Shown: one piece after another, positions 34,365-43,959 of the stretch
How the letters are laid out: each line of letters begins with the position of its first letter
Position numbering within the stretch: position 1 is the first letter of the stretch
Assembly (NCBI GenBank): GCA_029777335.1
Contig: JAKOSN010000040.1
Coordinates: forward strand, 1 to 64,000
Direction: 5' to 3'
Length of the DNA stretch: 64,000 nucleotides
DNA from: Planctomycetota bacterium
GTDB taxonomy: Bacteria > Planctomycetota > Planctomycetia > Gemmatales > Gemmataceae
The notes under the pieces: model-generated
Databases searched by the model: none
Told to the model about the DNA's origin: nothing
Seen by the model: only the letters and a program-made list of their open reading frames with translations
Translations under genes and position numbers: made by a program

Positions 34365-35982
34365 GCGTGGCGCTCCCCAGCACGCGTTGGACCTCCTCGG
34401 CGCGGTAGAGAACGGTGCGTTCATCCCGATAGAGAGGAATGGCCTTGCCCTCGAGTTGCTGCGCCAGCGCACCGAACGGGCCGCGATTTTCCAGAAGAAA
34501 ATAATCGGTCTGGTAGGCGAGCACGCGTTCGAGTCTCTCCTCCCAGTGCTCCTTTAACCGAGGCAAAAAATAGCAATCTTCGAGAATGCGGGGCGGAAAG
34601 AAAAAGCCACGTGTATCGGCATAGGATTGCACCCGTGGACCGAGCCGCCAGCGCAAATACGCGCCATGGTTAGGCGAGGCGAAGAAGCGACCGTGCAGCC
34701 CCGCGCGTTCAATAAAGTCGGCAGCGGCAACGGGACATTCGCGCGCTGGTTGAAAGGGGATCTGTCGGGCCATGGGCGCTAGCGTAAGGAGCACCAAGGC
34801 CAGCGCGCCGGCAAGAAGCCATCGTGGTTGAAAACGCCACGCGGGCAGACCGAGTGTGTGCCGCGCCAGCCGATCCAGCGACCACACCACCCCCCAGGCA
34901 CGAATCGTCAGCGCCGAGGAGATCCTGCGGTTGCGCCGATACCATTGGGATCCCCGAAGCACGAGCGCCCCCACGTGCGGCATCCCCAGCGCGAGCATCA
35001 TCAACAACCAGTCCTGCAAACTCCGCATCGCGAAGTTGCCCAGCACCGTCAGTCCCAGCAGCGTGGCGACCTCCCACAATCGATAGCGGCGAAATCGAAA
35101 AAGGAGCGTCGCCCCCACTACCTCGGCCACCAGGTAGGTCAATCCGACCAGATACGGAGGATGCATGGCCACGCGTGGGAGCGGTTGCATCTCCGAGAAG
35201 GCGCGCATGATCGGGTGAGCCAGATCCGGATTGAAGGTGTAATGCAACCGTTCGAGCGGTCCCGGACAGACCAGCGTCGCCAGCAAACCCAACCCGCCAA
35301 AGACCGTGAGGCGCCAGCAAGCCGCCCGAGAAAGTGGTTCATTCAGGCGCACCCAGCGATTCAGCCACTCCCAGGCGATGGCTCCGGCAAGCATCCCCTG
35401 GCCCGTGATCACTCCCGGGTGCATGTTCGTCCACAACAGCATCAACAGCGGGGTTTCCCAGGAAAGCGGTCGGCGCCCGCTGCAATGATCGTGAAGCCAG
35501 CCGGAAAGGAGCAACAGGCCGATCGTGGTGCACGAGAGCGGACGAAGATTCCATACTGGGATCAGGATTATCACTGCCAGGCCAAGACTGGCGAGGGCGG
35601 CATACCAGGCCACGCCCTGCACCCGCATGCGCCAGCCGACAAGAAGCAAGGGGAGAACCACCAGCAGTGCCTTGAGCAGATGCAAACCTGCCTCGCCCAG
35701 CGCACACCAGACCACCCAGAGAATCACCTCGTAGAGCCATTCAAAATCCGGGAGCACCTTGCCGCCCAGGGTGTAGCTGAATTCGTCGGCGATGCGCAGC
35801 TGACCGGTGCGCACCACCTGCGCTCCCGTTTGCACCTGCCAGGTATAATCGAGATCGCCAAAGGGGAGAAAATAGTTCAGCAGCAGCAGGGTCAGCAGAA
35901 TCAGGCTCAACATATCGGGCCGAGGACACCAACCTGGAGTGGTGTCTCTCCCCTGAGCGTGAGGAGGCAGTGCAGCGTTCAT
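34291..35982 (-). CDS. Polytopic membrane protein, GT-C-like glycosyltransferase
   Basis: 563 residues, start at ATG 35982. The start overlaps the stop of the upstream glycosyltransferase gene in an ATGA arrangement, which indicates translational coupling. About ten hydrophobic segments; the first long external loop carries GDLDYTWQVQTGAQVVRTG and ADEFSYTLGGKVLPDFEWLY. This is the acidic D-x-W / G-x-P-x-D-x-FSYT / EWL arrangement of a group of GT-C-fold membrane proteins that use polyprenyl-phosphate sugars. The C-terminal about 100 residues are extracytoplasmic (ADTRGFFFPPRILEDCYF). Acceptor and sugar are unknown. Its 3' end overlaps recD2 by 74 bases. Confidence 0.75.
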   Translation of the reverse strand: MNAALPPHAQGRDTTPGWCPRPDMLSLILLTLLLLNYFLPFGDLDYTWQVQTGAQVVRTGQLRIADEFSYTLGGKVLPDFEWLYEVILWVVWCALGEAGLHLLKALLVVLPLLLVGWRMRVQGVAWYAALASLGLAVIILIPVWNLRPLSCTTIGLLLLSGWLHDHCSGRRPLSWETPLLMLLWTNMHPGVITGQGMLAGAIAWEWLNRWVRLNEPLSRAACWRLTVFGGLGLLATLVCPGPLERLHYTFNPDLAHPIMRAFSEMQPLPRVAMHPPYLVGLTYLVAEVVGATLLFRFRRYRLWEVATLLGLTVLGNFAMRSLQDWLLMMLALGMPHVGALVLRGSQWYRRNRRISSALTIRAWGVVWSLDRLARHTLGLPAWRFQPRWLLAGALALVLLTLAPMARQIPFQPARECPVAAADFIERAGLHGRFFASPNHGAYLRWRLGPRVQSYADTRGFFFPPRILEDCYFLPRLKEHWEERLERVLAYQTDYFLLENRGPFGALAQQLEGKAIPLYRDERTVLYRAEEVQRVLGSATLSRENPASPFPQDRVAHSPHADGG

Positions 35983-37178
35983 TTGCGTGTCATCGCCAGA
36001 AGACCGAGGAAGAAGCTGCCAAAGACCGTTTGCATGCCCGCGACCATCAGGGTGAAGCCCCACAGGGCCACGCGCAGAGTGGTCTGCACTTCCAGGGGCC
36101 CCATCCCTCGATCCAGCCATTCCCGCACCAGCCAGCCATTGAAGAGCAGACCGATGAGGAAGAAGATTGCACCGAGGATCAAGCCACGCTCCAGCTTGAA
36201 CTGAATGACCAGGCGAGCCAGAAACCCATCCGCGGGCAACAAGCCGGATTGCCAACCGTGGATCTGCGCGAAGGTCCAGAGCCAGAGCGCCTGATGCCCC
36301 AGCACCGCGCACAGAGCTCCCAGCAGCATGGTGTGGACATCGAGAACCACCCCACCCACCGGAAGAGGGCCGGGAGTGAGCAAGGCCATCAACCCCACAC
36401 CAAGCCCCATGAGAAGCACGGCAGGAAGCCGAAAGAGCCAGAGCGGACACATCAGGAGCAAAAAGCGCAGGTGACGCCAACCGTCGCGAAAGCTACGCAG
36501 ATGAGGCGGTCGATCGCGGCCATCGGGATAAAGAACAATCGGGACCTCACTAATCCGCTGCCGCTGCAAGCACGCCTTGACGACCATCTCGCTGGCGAAC
36601 TCCATCCCTGGGGTGGTGAGCCTCAGGCGTTCGTACGCATCCTTGCGAAAGCCGCGCAGGCCACAATGAGCATCGCGAATGGGGCTTTTGAAGAAGAGAT
36701 TGAGGATCCCTGTCAGGACCGGATTGCCCACGTAGCGATGCAGCCACGGCATGGCACCGGGGCGAATCCCGCCTCGAAAGCGGTTGCCCATCACCAGGTC
36801 GTCGCCCGCGCGCAACCGTTCAATAAAGGGGCCCAGGTCGCTGAAATCGTAGGAATCATCGGCATCGCCCATGATGATATAACGACCACGGGCGGAGGCG
36901 ATGCCGGCCTGCAGGGCGCTGCCATAGCCGCGTTGTTGGGCCGGAGCAACGCGGGCGCCGGCCTGTTCGGCAATCTCCTGCGAGCCGTCGGTGCTGCCAT
37001 TATCAGCGACCACGATCTCGCCGCGGACCCCCAACCGCTCGAGCGCAGCCCGGGCCTTGGCCACACAGGTCCCGACGGTCCGTGCCTCGTTCAGGCACGG
37101 CATCACGACCGAAACTTCAAGCTCCTCGGTTGTGTGGGGATCGAACGGATCAGCGGAGCCGGGGAAGATCGCCAACAT
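35979..37178 (-). CDS. Family 2 glycosyltransferase (polyprenyl-phosphate sugar synthase type)
   Basis: 399 residues from ATG 37178, chosen because GAGGTG lies 7 bases upstream; an in-frame GTG at 37250 would add 24 residues. The GT2 domain (about 20-250) shows VSVVMPCLNEARTVGTCV, VVADNGSTDGS, GRYIIMGDADDSYDF (metal-binding DAD), and the HCGLRGFRKDAYERL region. It then has about four membrane helices (about 270-390). This layout is that of DPM1/GtrB-like enzymes that load a sugar on a polyprenyl phosphate. Coupling to the GT-C-like gene makes a donor-maker plus transferase pair for envelope glycosylation an attractive inference. Confidence 0.87.
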   Translation of the reverse strand: MLAIFPGSADPFDPHTTEELEVSVVMPCLNEARTVGTCVAKARAALERLGVRGEIVVADNGSTDGSQEIAEQAGARVAPAQQRGYGSALQAGIASARGRYIIMGDADDSYDFSDLGPFIERLRAGDDLVMGNRFRGGIRPGAMPWLHRYVGNPVLTGILNLFFKSPIRDAHCGLRGFRKDAYERLRLTTPGMEFASEMVVKACLQRQRISEVPIVLYPDGRDRPPHLRSFRDGWRHLRFLLLMCPLWLFRLPAVLLMGLGVGLMALLTPGPLPVGGVVLDVHTMLLGALCAVLGHQALWLWTFAQIHGWQSGLLPADGFLARLVIQFKLERGLILGAIFFLIGLLFNGWLVREWLDRGMGPLEVQTTLRVALWGFTLMVAGMQTVFGSFFLGLLAMTRK

Positions 37179-37274
37179 GCGCACACCTCGCCAGAGACAG
37201 GCGTCAAACGTCGGGGAAAAGACGTCGTTGCTGCCCCAAGCATAGGTCACGTCTGGAGGCGTGGCAAAAAGAAG

Positions 37275-37320
37275 AACCCCTTGGGAGGAAGCGAGGGGAT
37301 CGCTTACCGAACAAGGGGTT
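37275..37320 (-). terminator. Terminator of the LTxxQ-like gene
   Basis: On the minus strand, AACCCCTTG at 37312-37320 pairs with 37275-37283 (9 bp). An inner AGCGA/TCGCT stem lies within the loop, and a CTTCTTTTT tract follows. It lies just past the stop at 37343. Confidence 0.65.
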
Positions 37321-37342
37321 TGAAACCATGCAAAGAGGGGAA

Positions 37343-38221
37343 TTAATTCTGGTCGATGGGAGGACGTGCCGGACGACCACCGCGATCGCCGCCTCGATCG
37401 CCGCCGCGTCCACCCCGCCCGCCACCCGGACCACCCTGGCCCGGCTGCCCGTCGGGCCCGCCGCGCCCCCCGCGTCCCCCACCAAAGCCACCAAAGGGAC
37501 TGGTGTTCTGAGTGGCGCGCTTCATCTCCTCCAGTTGCCGGCGCTGTTCGACCGTCAGCACCTTGTCGAGCTGGGCATCGATGTCCTTCTGCATCTGCTC
37601 GATCTTGCGCTTCTGCTCCTCGGTCAACTTCAAGGAATCCTGTGCAGTCTTGGGCAGAATCACGCCCGGAGTACCCGTCGCCGTCCGGCCCGTGCGCCCA
37701 AAGCCCCCGCCCCCCGGACCGCCAAAGCCGCCGCCTCCTCCCGGGCCGCCGAACCCGCCGCCAAAAGGCCGCCGGACTGGATTGGCTTCATCAAAGATCT
37801 TCTTCTGGTCGTCGGTGAGAACATCCTTCACCTTGGCGAGTGCATCCTGGCGCTCCTGCCGCACCTTGGACACCACTTCCATCACCTCGCGCAAGCCAGA
37901 GCCATCGCCGCGATTTTCCCGCAGTTTTTCAAGCATCTCCGTGGCCTTGGCGATCTCTGCCTTGTTCTTGCTCTCATACTCCTTGGTCAGTTTGGCGATC
38001 TTCACTTTTTGGTCCTTGGTGAGCGCGAGTTTTTCGGCCAGTTCCGTGCTCACCAGGGGCTGGTTCAGCGACGCGAGCCCACCGCCGCCACCGCCTGGAC
38101 GCTGGAACCCCCCGGTGCGCGGCGGTTGCTGCGCCGGCTTCGGTTCCTCGTCCGCACGAACCAGGCTCAGAGACACCAGAGCGACTGCCAGACCTGCGAT
38201 CAGGACGCGTGTTCTCACCAT
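37343..38221 (-). CDS. Exported Gly-rich protein with LTxxQ-like motifs
   Basis: 292 residues from ATG 38221 (AAGGAGA upstream). Signal peptide LIAGLAVALVSLSLVRADEE. Four Spy/CpxP-like 'L(T)xxQ' elements occur in helical regions: LALTKDQKVKIAKL, VLTDDQKKIFDEA, LTEEQKRKIEQMQ and VLTVEQRRQLEEM. They are separated by Gly-rich stretches (FGGGFGGPGGGGG and the C-terminal RGGRGGDRGGDRGG). Spy-like proteins are periplasmic chaperones or stress sensors; here that is only a motif-level analogy. This composition is common in planctomycete exported proteins. Its own terminator follows. Confidence 0.72.
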   Translation of the reverse strand: MVRTRVLIAGLAVALVSLSLVRADEEPKPAQQPPRTGGFQRPGGGGGGLASLNQPLVSTELAEKLALTKDQKVKIAKLTKEYESKNKAEIAKATEMLEKLRENRGDGSGLREVMEVVSKVRQERQDALAKVKDVLTDDQKKIFDEANPVRRPFGGGFGGPGGGGGFGGPGGGGFGRTGRTATGTPGVILPKTAQDSLKLTEEQKRKIEQMQKDIDAQLDKVLTVEQRRQLEEMKRATQNTSPFGGFGGGRGGRGGPDGQPGQGGPGGGRGGRGGDRGGDRGGRPARPPIDQN

Positions 38222-38453
38222 GCCGAGTCTCCTTCTTGAGGGGTCGCAGAAATGCCTACTGGATCGAACCCCAGCGAGTCTATCGGGTAGCATATGGATT
38301 CCTCCACGGTTCGGAACCAGAAGGCGGTGTGCTTGATCCTAACACCCGAGCGATGAAGAGTTCATTAACTGCTTGGCCTCAAGCCTTGACCGAAAAGCCG
38401 AAGTCGCAACACTACCCACTGGGAGCGTTCGTGTCCTGAAGAGGGAGCCAACC

Positions 38454-40355
38454 GTGGCCACTGCCCGCCTTCGCTTTGCATCGCTATGGATCTCGCAGGA
38501 GACACGGATCCTGTCCGAATGGGCTCTACGCATCACCGTCTGGCTGGAAGTGGCCCGCCAGAGCGTGAGCGGTAGTAACTCCGCCTGGCATCTGACAACG
38601 GCGATCTTCATTGCTCCTTTTGTCATTCTGGCTCCGCTGCATGGGGCAGTGAGCAATGCCTTGCCGCGCCGCTGGGTTCTGGTGGGGAGTGCCGTGCTGG
38701 CCCTGGCCGCCTTGCTCCCCTTTGTTCCCAGCCATGGTCCCTGGCTCTGGGCGATGGGGCTCTCTGCGATCGGCGCAGCGCTCTACAGCCCCACTCGTTT
38801 TGCCATGTTGCCCGCGGTCGCCGTCGATACGCGCATGCCACTGGCCCGCATTAGCGGCTGGATCGAGACCGGGGTGGCCGTGGCGATCGTGGGAGGAATC
38901 CTCCTCGGGTTGACCCCGTGGCAGGGTCCGTGGCTGGGTCAATCTCCAATCATCCTCGTGATCCTGGCGTTGAGCGTTGTCTGCGTGCTGACCGCTATTC
39001 CCGCTCACTTCCCCTCGGATCCGCGCCGAGCGGAGATGCCCCTGGTAGCGCTGCGCGGCTTCTTCACCGATTGTCGACGGATCGCCGCGGACCGTCCCGC
39101 TCGATACAGCTTGCTGGCCCTGGCGTTCTTTCAGGGACTGGTGACGGCGGGATCGGGGGCGCTGGTGACGCAAACGCTGGGCGACACCCTGCAACCCGGT
39201 CCACAATCGATGGAGTCTCTGGTTCTCGTTTGCGTGGGGGTGGCTGTGGGGTGTCTGGTGGCGAGCGCCCAGGGCAATCCCCGGCGCATTCTGGGTCTGG
39301 TGCCATTTGGCATCACCGGGCTGGTGGTTGCTCAGGGGTGGCTGGCTCTCAGCATGAGTACCCCAGTGGGAACGATCCCCCTGGTGGCCTGTCTGCTCCT
39401 TGGTTTCATGGCGGGGCTGGTGAATGTCCCTCTGCGAGCTTCCTACCTGGCCGCGGTCCCTGCCGATGCCCGGGGGAATGCCATGTCGGTGATGAACACC
39501 GCGATCTATGTGCTGACCACACTGGTCGCACTGGGGATGCTTGTCTTGACGCGAACCCAGATTCTCCCCTCGCCCTTTGCCCAGCTGGTTTTTCTCTCGA
39601 TGGTCGCCGCGGGGGCAGCGATCCTCGCCTGGTGGATTCTCCTTGCACCGGCACTGGAGCAGATCATCGAGATCATCATCTGGCCGATGTATCGCATCCA
39701 CGGGCATGGCCCTGGCGTCGCCACGATTCCCCTGCGCGGTCCTCTGATCCTGATCGGCAACCACACCACCTACTTCGATCCCTTCCTGATCGGCAAACTG
39801 GTGCCGCGCAGCCTGGTCCCAATGATGACGAGCAAGTTCTATGACCTCCCCGTGGTGCGCTGGCTGATGGTGAATGTGGTGGGAACCATCCGCGTCGAGG
39901 TCGGGAAGTATCGACGGGAAGCACCCGAGTTACAGCAAGCGATCGCGGTGCTCAAACAGGGCGGATGTCTCCTGCTCTATCCCGAGGCAATCCTGCGCCG
40001 CAAAGAGGAGATCCCTTTGCGACAATTTGGGCAGGGAGTGTGGCATATTCTGAACGCGCTCCCAGAAACCCCGGTTGTTATCTTCTGGGTCGAGGGTGGC
40101 TGGGGTAGCTGGGCCTCGTACAAGGACGGTCCGCCGTTCAAGAACAAGAAGATGGATCGCTGGCGCACGATTGATATCGCCATCACCCAACCGCAGGTCC
40201 TCGACCCGGCGATTCTGGCTCATCATCGCACCACCCGGAACTATCTGATGCAGGCCTGTCTGGAAGCCCGCCGCTTGCTTGGGCTGGAGGTGCACTCACT
40301 GGGTGCTGGACAGGATCGCGAGGAGCAGGAGGAAGAGGCGGTCTGCGAACCGTGA
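38454..40355 (+). CDS. MFS transporter fused to 1-acyl-glycerol-3-phosphate acyltransferase
   Basis: 633 residues from GTG 38454, chosen for its GAGGGAG ribosome site; no in-frame ATG lies nearby. Residues about 1-400 form a 12-helix MFS domain of the LplT type (TRILSEWALRITVW ... SAIGAALYSPTRFAML ... VPADARGNAMSVMNTAIY). Residues about 420-610 are a PlsC-like acyltransferase with the HX4D motif in GNHTTYFDPF (about 435-444) and YPEAILRR in place of the usual FPEGTR block. LplT-Aas type fusions import lysophospholipid and re-acylate it; here the acyl-ACP synthetase part is missing. Expected role: phospholipid repair or turnover at the inner membrane. Confidence 0.85.
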   Translation: MATARLRFASLWISQETRILSEWALRITVWLEVARQSVSGSNSAWHLTTAIFIAPFVILAPLHGAVSNALPRRWVLVGSAVLALAALLPFVPSHGPWLWAMGLSAIGAALYSPTRFAMLPAVAVDTRMPLARISGWIETGVAVAIVGGILLGLTPWQGPWLGQSPIILVILALSVVCVLTAIPAHFPSDPRRAEMPLVALRGFFTDCRRIAADRPARYSLLALAFFQGLVTAGSGALVTQTLGDTLQPGPQSMESLVLVCVGVAVGCLVASAQGNPRRILGLVPFGITGLVVAQGWLALSMSTPVGTIPLVACLLLGFMAGLVNVPLRASYLAAVPADARGNAMSVMNTAIYVLTTLVALGMLVLTRTQILPSPFAQLVFLSMVAAGAAILAWWILLAPALEQIIEIIIWPMYRIHGHGPGVATIPLRGPLILIGNHTTYFDPFLIGKLVPRSLVPMMTSKFYDLPVVRWLMVNVVGTIRVEVGKYRREAPELQQAIAVLKQGGCLLLYPEAILRRKEEIPLRQFGQGVWHILNALPETPVVIFWVEGGWGSWASYKDGPPFKNKKMDRWRTIDIAITQPQVLDPAILAHHRTTRNYLMQACLEARRLLGLEVHSLGAGQDREEQEEEAVCEP

Positions 40356-40407
40356 GCGAGCCGAAACCTCATGATCTCGACTCGCTCCGGAAAGGCTGCG
40401 CACAAGC

Positions 40408-43400
40408 TTATCTGAGCTTTGCCAGCTTCAATTCCTGCTCCGCGACCACGCTGAAAAAGAGCCCGTGAGGCCCATCGCCGTTGTTAATCTTCACCAGGAT
40501 GGTGTTGGCCCCCTTCTTCAGTTTGACCTCGACCCGGCTCATTTCCGGGGTGGCGGCCAGATGGCGACGATCGACGTGCACCTGCTTGCCATTCACCCAG
40601 ATCTTGCAGCCATCGTCGTTGCCGATCAACAAGGTCGCCGCCTGGTCGGCGGGTGAATCGATCTCCTGGTAGAGATAGGAGACGATGTTGGCGCTCTGGG
40701 CACCGTGGAACGCCCGGAGATCAATGTACCCGGTGGCATCGGGTCGCACCGTTCGCCAGCGTACGGAACCATGTTTGCCCTTGTAGTCGCTCTTGAGATC
40801 CACGCGGGTTTCAGGCGGAAAGACCCGATCGAGCCCTTCATCTGCCATCCCATTCTCGAAGGGACCAACGATGTGCCAGACGTCTGGGGTGAGCACTGGG
40901 GTTTTCAGAGTCAGCAAATACTCCACGATGTCGATCAGATCATCCTCGGTCATGTACACAAGGAGATCGGAAGGCATCAACGAGTTGGGACTTTTCACGC
41001 GCGCCTCGATCTCCTTCTTCTCGATGCGGGTGTCCTTGCCGTTGCCATCGCGCAGCAGGAGCGAATCTGGCGTTTCCTCCACCACCAGACCAGTCAAGGT
41101 CACCCCTTTGCGCGTCTCGATCTGCCAGTTGAGGTACTGATCAGCGATCGCCTTGCTGGGATAAAGGATCGACTCCAGCAGATTTTCACGGCTGGCTTTC
41201 TTGCCAATCATCGAGAGATCCGGGCCAATATGTCCGCCCATGCCACGCACCATGTGACATTTCATACATTGCATATCGTTCTTGGCGCTGGCAGTCAGCA
41301 ATTGCTTGCCGCGATCTCTCTGCCCCTTGCGCCGGGCGAGAGCCACCAGGTTGGGGAGCTTTTTGGGATCGATCTTCCCGGGAGGAGGGAAGGCGATCAT
41401 GGCCCGGTTGCGTAATCCCTGGAATGGGCTGTTGCGCAACAGGCGTGCAGTGTCCGCCTTCAGGTCAGCGGGGAGTTGCTTCCTGTCATGCAGGTCGAGC
41501 AACCAGACCGTCCCCTGCTGGGTCCCCGCGAGCGCGCTGACGGCTCCCTGACGCACGGCAAGAGGCTGCTGGCTGGTGGTGACCACGTTCTGCAATGCTT
41601 TCAGAGCCTGCACAGGTCCGGAGCCCTTGTTTTTCGCACTCGCCAGGGTGCCCAGCGCCTGAACCGCCTCATCACGGAGCGTGGCGTTTTCCTGGCTGAG
41701 CAAACTCTCCAGGGCAGCGACGGCATCCGGCTGAGGAAAACGCCCGAGGGTCTGGACCGCCGCCTGGCGCACAGACAGCGCTTCTTTGGGATCGCCCGCG
41801 AAGGAAACCACCCTGGGGAGCAGATCGCTCCGGTTGGCAGCGCCCAGCAGATTTAACCCAGTGGTTCGCGTTTCGGCGCGTGCGAGCAAACGCTCGATGG
41901 TGCTGGTCAGTTCCTTGCTCGGGCGCAAATGGCTCCAGCGTGTGGGCAAGTAGAGCTTCAGATTCTCCAGCACCTTGGCCCGCACCTCCTCGGGCGCCTC
42001 GCCCTGGAGGACATCGAGCATCGCCTTTCCGGCCGCGGCATCCTCCGAAGCGGCCAGAATGTCGATGATGCGTGCTCGGGAAGCAGCCGACAACTTTGCG
42101 TCGGCGAGTTTCTTCCCCAGGGTGGGGAGGACGCTCGCGGGCCGCAGTTCCCAGACCAGATCGGCCACCTTCTCATTCCACTCCGGAAATTCCTTGCCAA
42201 AGTCGGCCAGCAGCACCGAACGACGATCCGGAGCATTCCCGCAGGCGATGTTGAGAGCCGCCAGATAGAAGCGATCCTGTCCGCCGTAGAGGCGAGCCAG
42301 GGCAAAGAACAGAGGCCGCGCTCGGGTTGGATCCGCATGACGGAGAGAAAGGAGCGCTTCGCGGCGCACCTCGGCCGAATCGGCGAGCAGCTGCTTCTGC
42401 ACCGATTCCGGCAAATCGACGCTGGCGGTGTGTGCGGGGCCTTCAAGCAACATGCGCAGCGCCTGACAACGCAAACGCGCATCGGCGTCGGCTTGCAATA
42501 CTCCGAGAACCGTTTCCCGCGCCATCTCCGCCAGATCCTTGCGCAGGCAGACGATCCACAGCGCCCGTGCCCGCAGAACGGCATTCTCTTTCTGCTCCAG
42601 AGCGGGTTTGAGAATCGCAACCGCTTCTTTCCCGGATAGGGTCGCGAGTTTCGCCTGGGCCATCGCTCGCACGGAGAGTGCTGGCGAGGCGAGGGCGGCA
42701 CGGATTCCCTCCGCTTCGCTCAGATCGACCGGCGGAATCTTGTAGCCCTTGTGCCCCTTTGGGGTGAGACGATAAATCCGGCCTCGGGTCCAGTCCCCCA
42801 TGCCGTGCCCCCCCACGCCAGGATCGTACCAGTCCGCGATCATCAGGCTGCCATCGGGAGCCACACACACATCCGACGGACGAAACCAGTTATCGGTGCT
42901 GGTAACCAGGTTTTCCTTCTCCACCTCGTAGCCAGCCCCCACGTTCTTCAGATGGAAACACCGCAATTCACGCGGACCGGCATCGGTGTGCAGCAACTGG
43001 CCACGATACTTCGCCGGCAGCAGGGTTCCCTCGTAGAAGCAAATGCCTGTGGGGGAGCCGAAACCGGTGCGCATCACCTTGTGGACAATGCCCGGCTGTT
43101 CCTCATGCCAGTGGCTCTGCCCCGGACCGCGCGGATGATAGCCATAATTGCCGCCGGGCATGACATGGCAGATCCGGGTCTGTTGATTGCCATCGTCGTC
43201 GTTGTCCGAAAGGAACACGGTGCCAAAACTATCCACACACGCCTCGTAGTTGTTGCGGAAGTTGTGGGCGATCAGTTCGAGGTTCTTGCCATCGAGATCG
43301 CAGCGCCACACCGTGCCGGCGCGACAATCCGTGCCATTGGAGGACCACTGGCGCCCCTTGCCGTCCGCGCTCTGCAGATTGCGCATCCCCGCATCGCCCA

Positions 43401-43959
43401 CGGTGAAGTACAACTTCTGATCCGGACCGATGTTAATACCATGCACCCCATGATCGTGATCGATCCCCTGAAAGCCCGTCAGCAACTTTTTTGGGGGACC
43501 ATCCGCCTTGCCATCGCCGTCTCGGTCCTCAAAGACAAGGATGTCCGGCGACTGGCAGACATAAACCCTGTATCCGGGCCCAACTGGATCTTTGGAAACC
43601 GCAACTCCCAGCGGAGCCATGAGTTCAGGCGATTGGTAGAACACCGTCACCCGATCGGCGCGCCCCACCCCCTTGCTATCTTCAAGGAGAAGAATGCGAT
43701 CGCCTTCTTTCCGTAACGGCGGCTGACCACGAAGTTTCCGTCGATAGTTGACTGCCTCGCACACCCATACCCGTCCCTTGTGGTCCACGTCGATCGAGGT
43801 GGGATTGCTAAAGAGCGGTTCATGCGCCCAGAGGGAGAGTTCCAACCCCTCGGCAACAGTGAAGGTGGCGAGCGCCTTTTCGGGCGGAACCTGAGCCTGC
43901 GCCCTCATGGCGAAGAGAGTGAGACCGATCAGCGGAAGATGCAGTAGCCAGCGACTCAT
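40408..43959 (-). CDS. PVC-type dehydrogenase with HEAT repeats and haem-binding domain
   Basis: 1183 residues from ATG 43959, which starts a signal peptide (WLLHLPLIGLTLFAMRAQAQ). Order: an N-terminal six-bladed propeller (about 25-400) with FTVAEGLELSLWAHEPLFSN, VCEAVNYRR, GINIGPDQKLYFTVGDAG, and ADWYDPG. HEAT-like helical repeats (about 410-860) follow, then a c-type haem module with CMKCH (about 895-899) and IGPDLSMIG. The C-terminal PA14-like or galactose-binding-like domain (about 1020-1183) begins VWHIVGPFENG. This layout is the PVC 'membrane-bound dehydrogenase/haem-binding' family, unique to the superphylum. Substrate is unknown; an exported redox enzyme for carbohydrate-type compounds is the common guess. 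Confidence 0.88.
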   Translation of the reverse strand: MSRWLLHLPLIGLTLFAMRAQAQVPPEKALATFTVAEGLELSLWAHEPLFSNPTSIDVDHKGRVWVCEAVNYRRKLRGQPPLRKEGDRILLLEDSKGVGRADRVTVFYQSPELMAPLGVAVSKDPVGPGYRVYVCQSPDILVFEDRDGDGKADGPPKKLLTGFQGIDHDHGVHGINIGPDQKLYFTVGDAGMRNLQSADGKGRQWSSNGTDCRAGTVWRCDLDGKNLELIAHNFRNNYEACVDSFGTVFLSDNDDDGNQQTRICHVMPGGNYGYHPRGPGQSHWHEEQPGIVHKVMRTGFGSPTGICFYEGTLLPAKYRGQLLHTDAGPRELRCFHLKNVGAGYEVEKENLVTSTDNWFRPSDVCVAPDGSLMIADWYDPGVGGHGMGDWTRGRIYRLTPKGHKGYKIPPVDLSEAEGIRAALASPALSVRAMAQAKLATLSGKEAVAILKPALEQKENAVLRARALWIVCLRKDLAEMARETVLGVLQADADARLRCQALRMLLEGPAHTASVDLPESVQKQLLADSAEVRREALLSLRHADPTRARPLFFALARLYGGQDRFYLAALNIACGNAPDRRSVLLADFGKEFPEWNEKVADLVWELRPASVLPTLGKKLADAKLSAASRARIIDILAASEDAAAGKAMLDVLQGEAPEEVRAKVLENLKLYLPTRWSHLRPSKELTSTIERLLARAETRTTGLNLLGAANRSDLLPRVVSFAGDPKEALSVRQAAVQTLGRFPQPDAVAALESLLSQENATLRDEAVQALGTLASAKNKGSGPVQALKALQNVVTTSQQPLAVRQGAVSALAGTQQGTVWLLDLHDRKQLPADLKADTARLLRNSPFQGLRNRAMIAFPPPGKIDPKKLPNLVALARRKGQRDRGKQLLTASAKNDMQCMKCHMVRGMGGHIGPDLSMIGKKASRENLLESILYPSKAIADQYLNWQIETRKGVTLTGLVVEETPDSLLLRDGNGKDTRIEKKEIEARVKSPNSLMPSDLLVYMTEDDLIDIVEYLLTLKTPVLTPDVWHIVGPFENGMADEGLDRVFPPETRVDLKSDYKGKHGSVRWRTVRPDATGYIDLRAFHGAQSANIVSYLYQEIDSPADQAATLLIGNDDGCKIWVNGKQVHVDRRHLAATPEMSRVEVKLKKGANTILVKINNGDGPHGLFFSVVAEQELKLAKLR

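Noticed and set aside
40354-40387. GAGCGAG/CTCGCTC pairing between the acyltransferase fusion and the PVC dehydrogenase
   Set aside because: Only 7 bp with a 20-base loop and no T tract; too weak to call a terminator.
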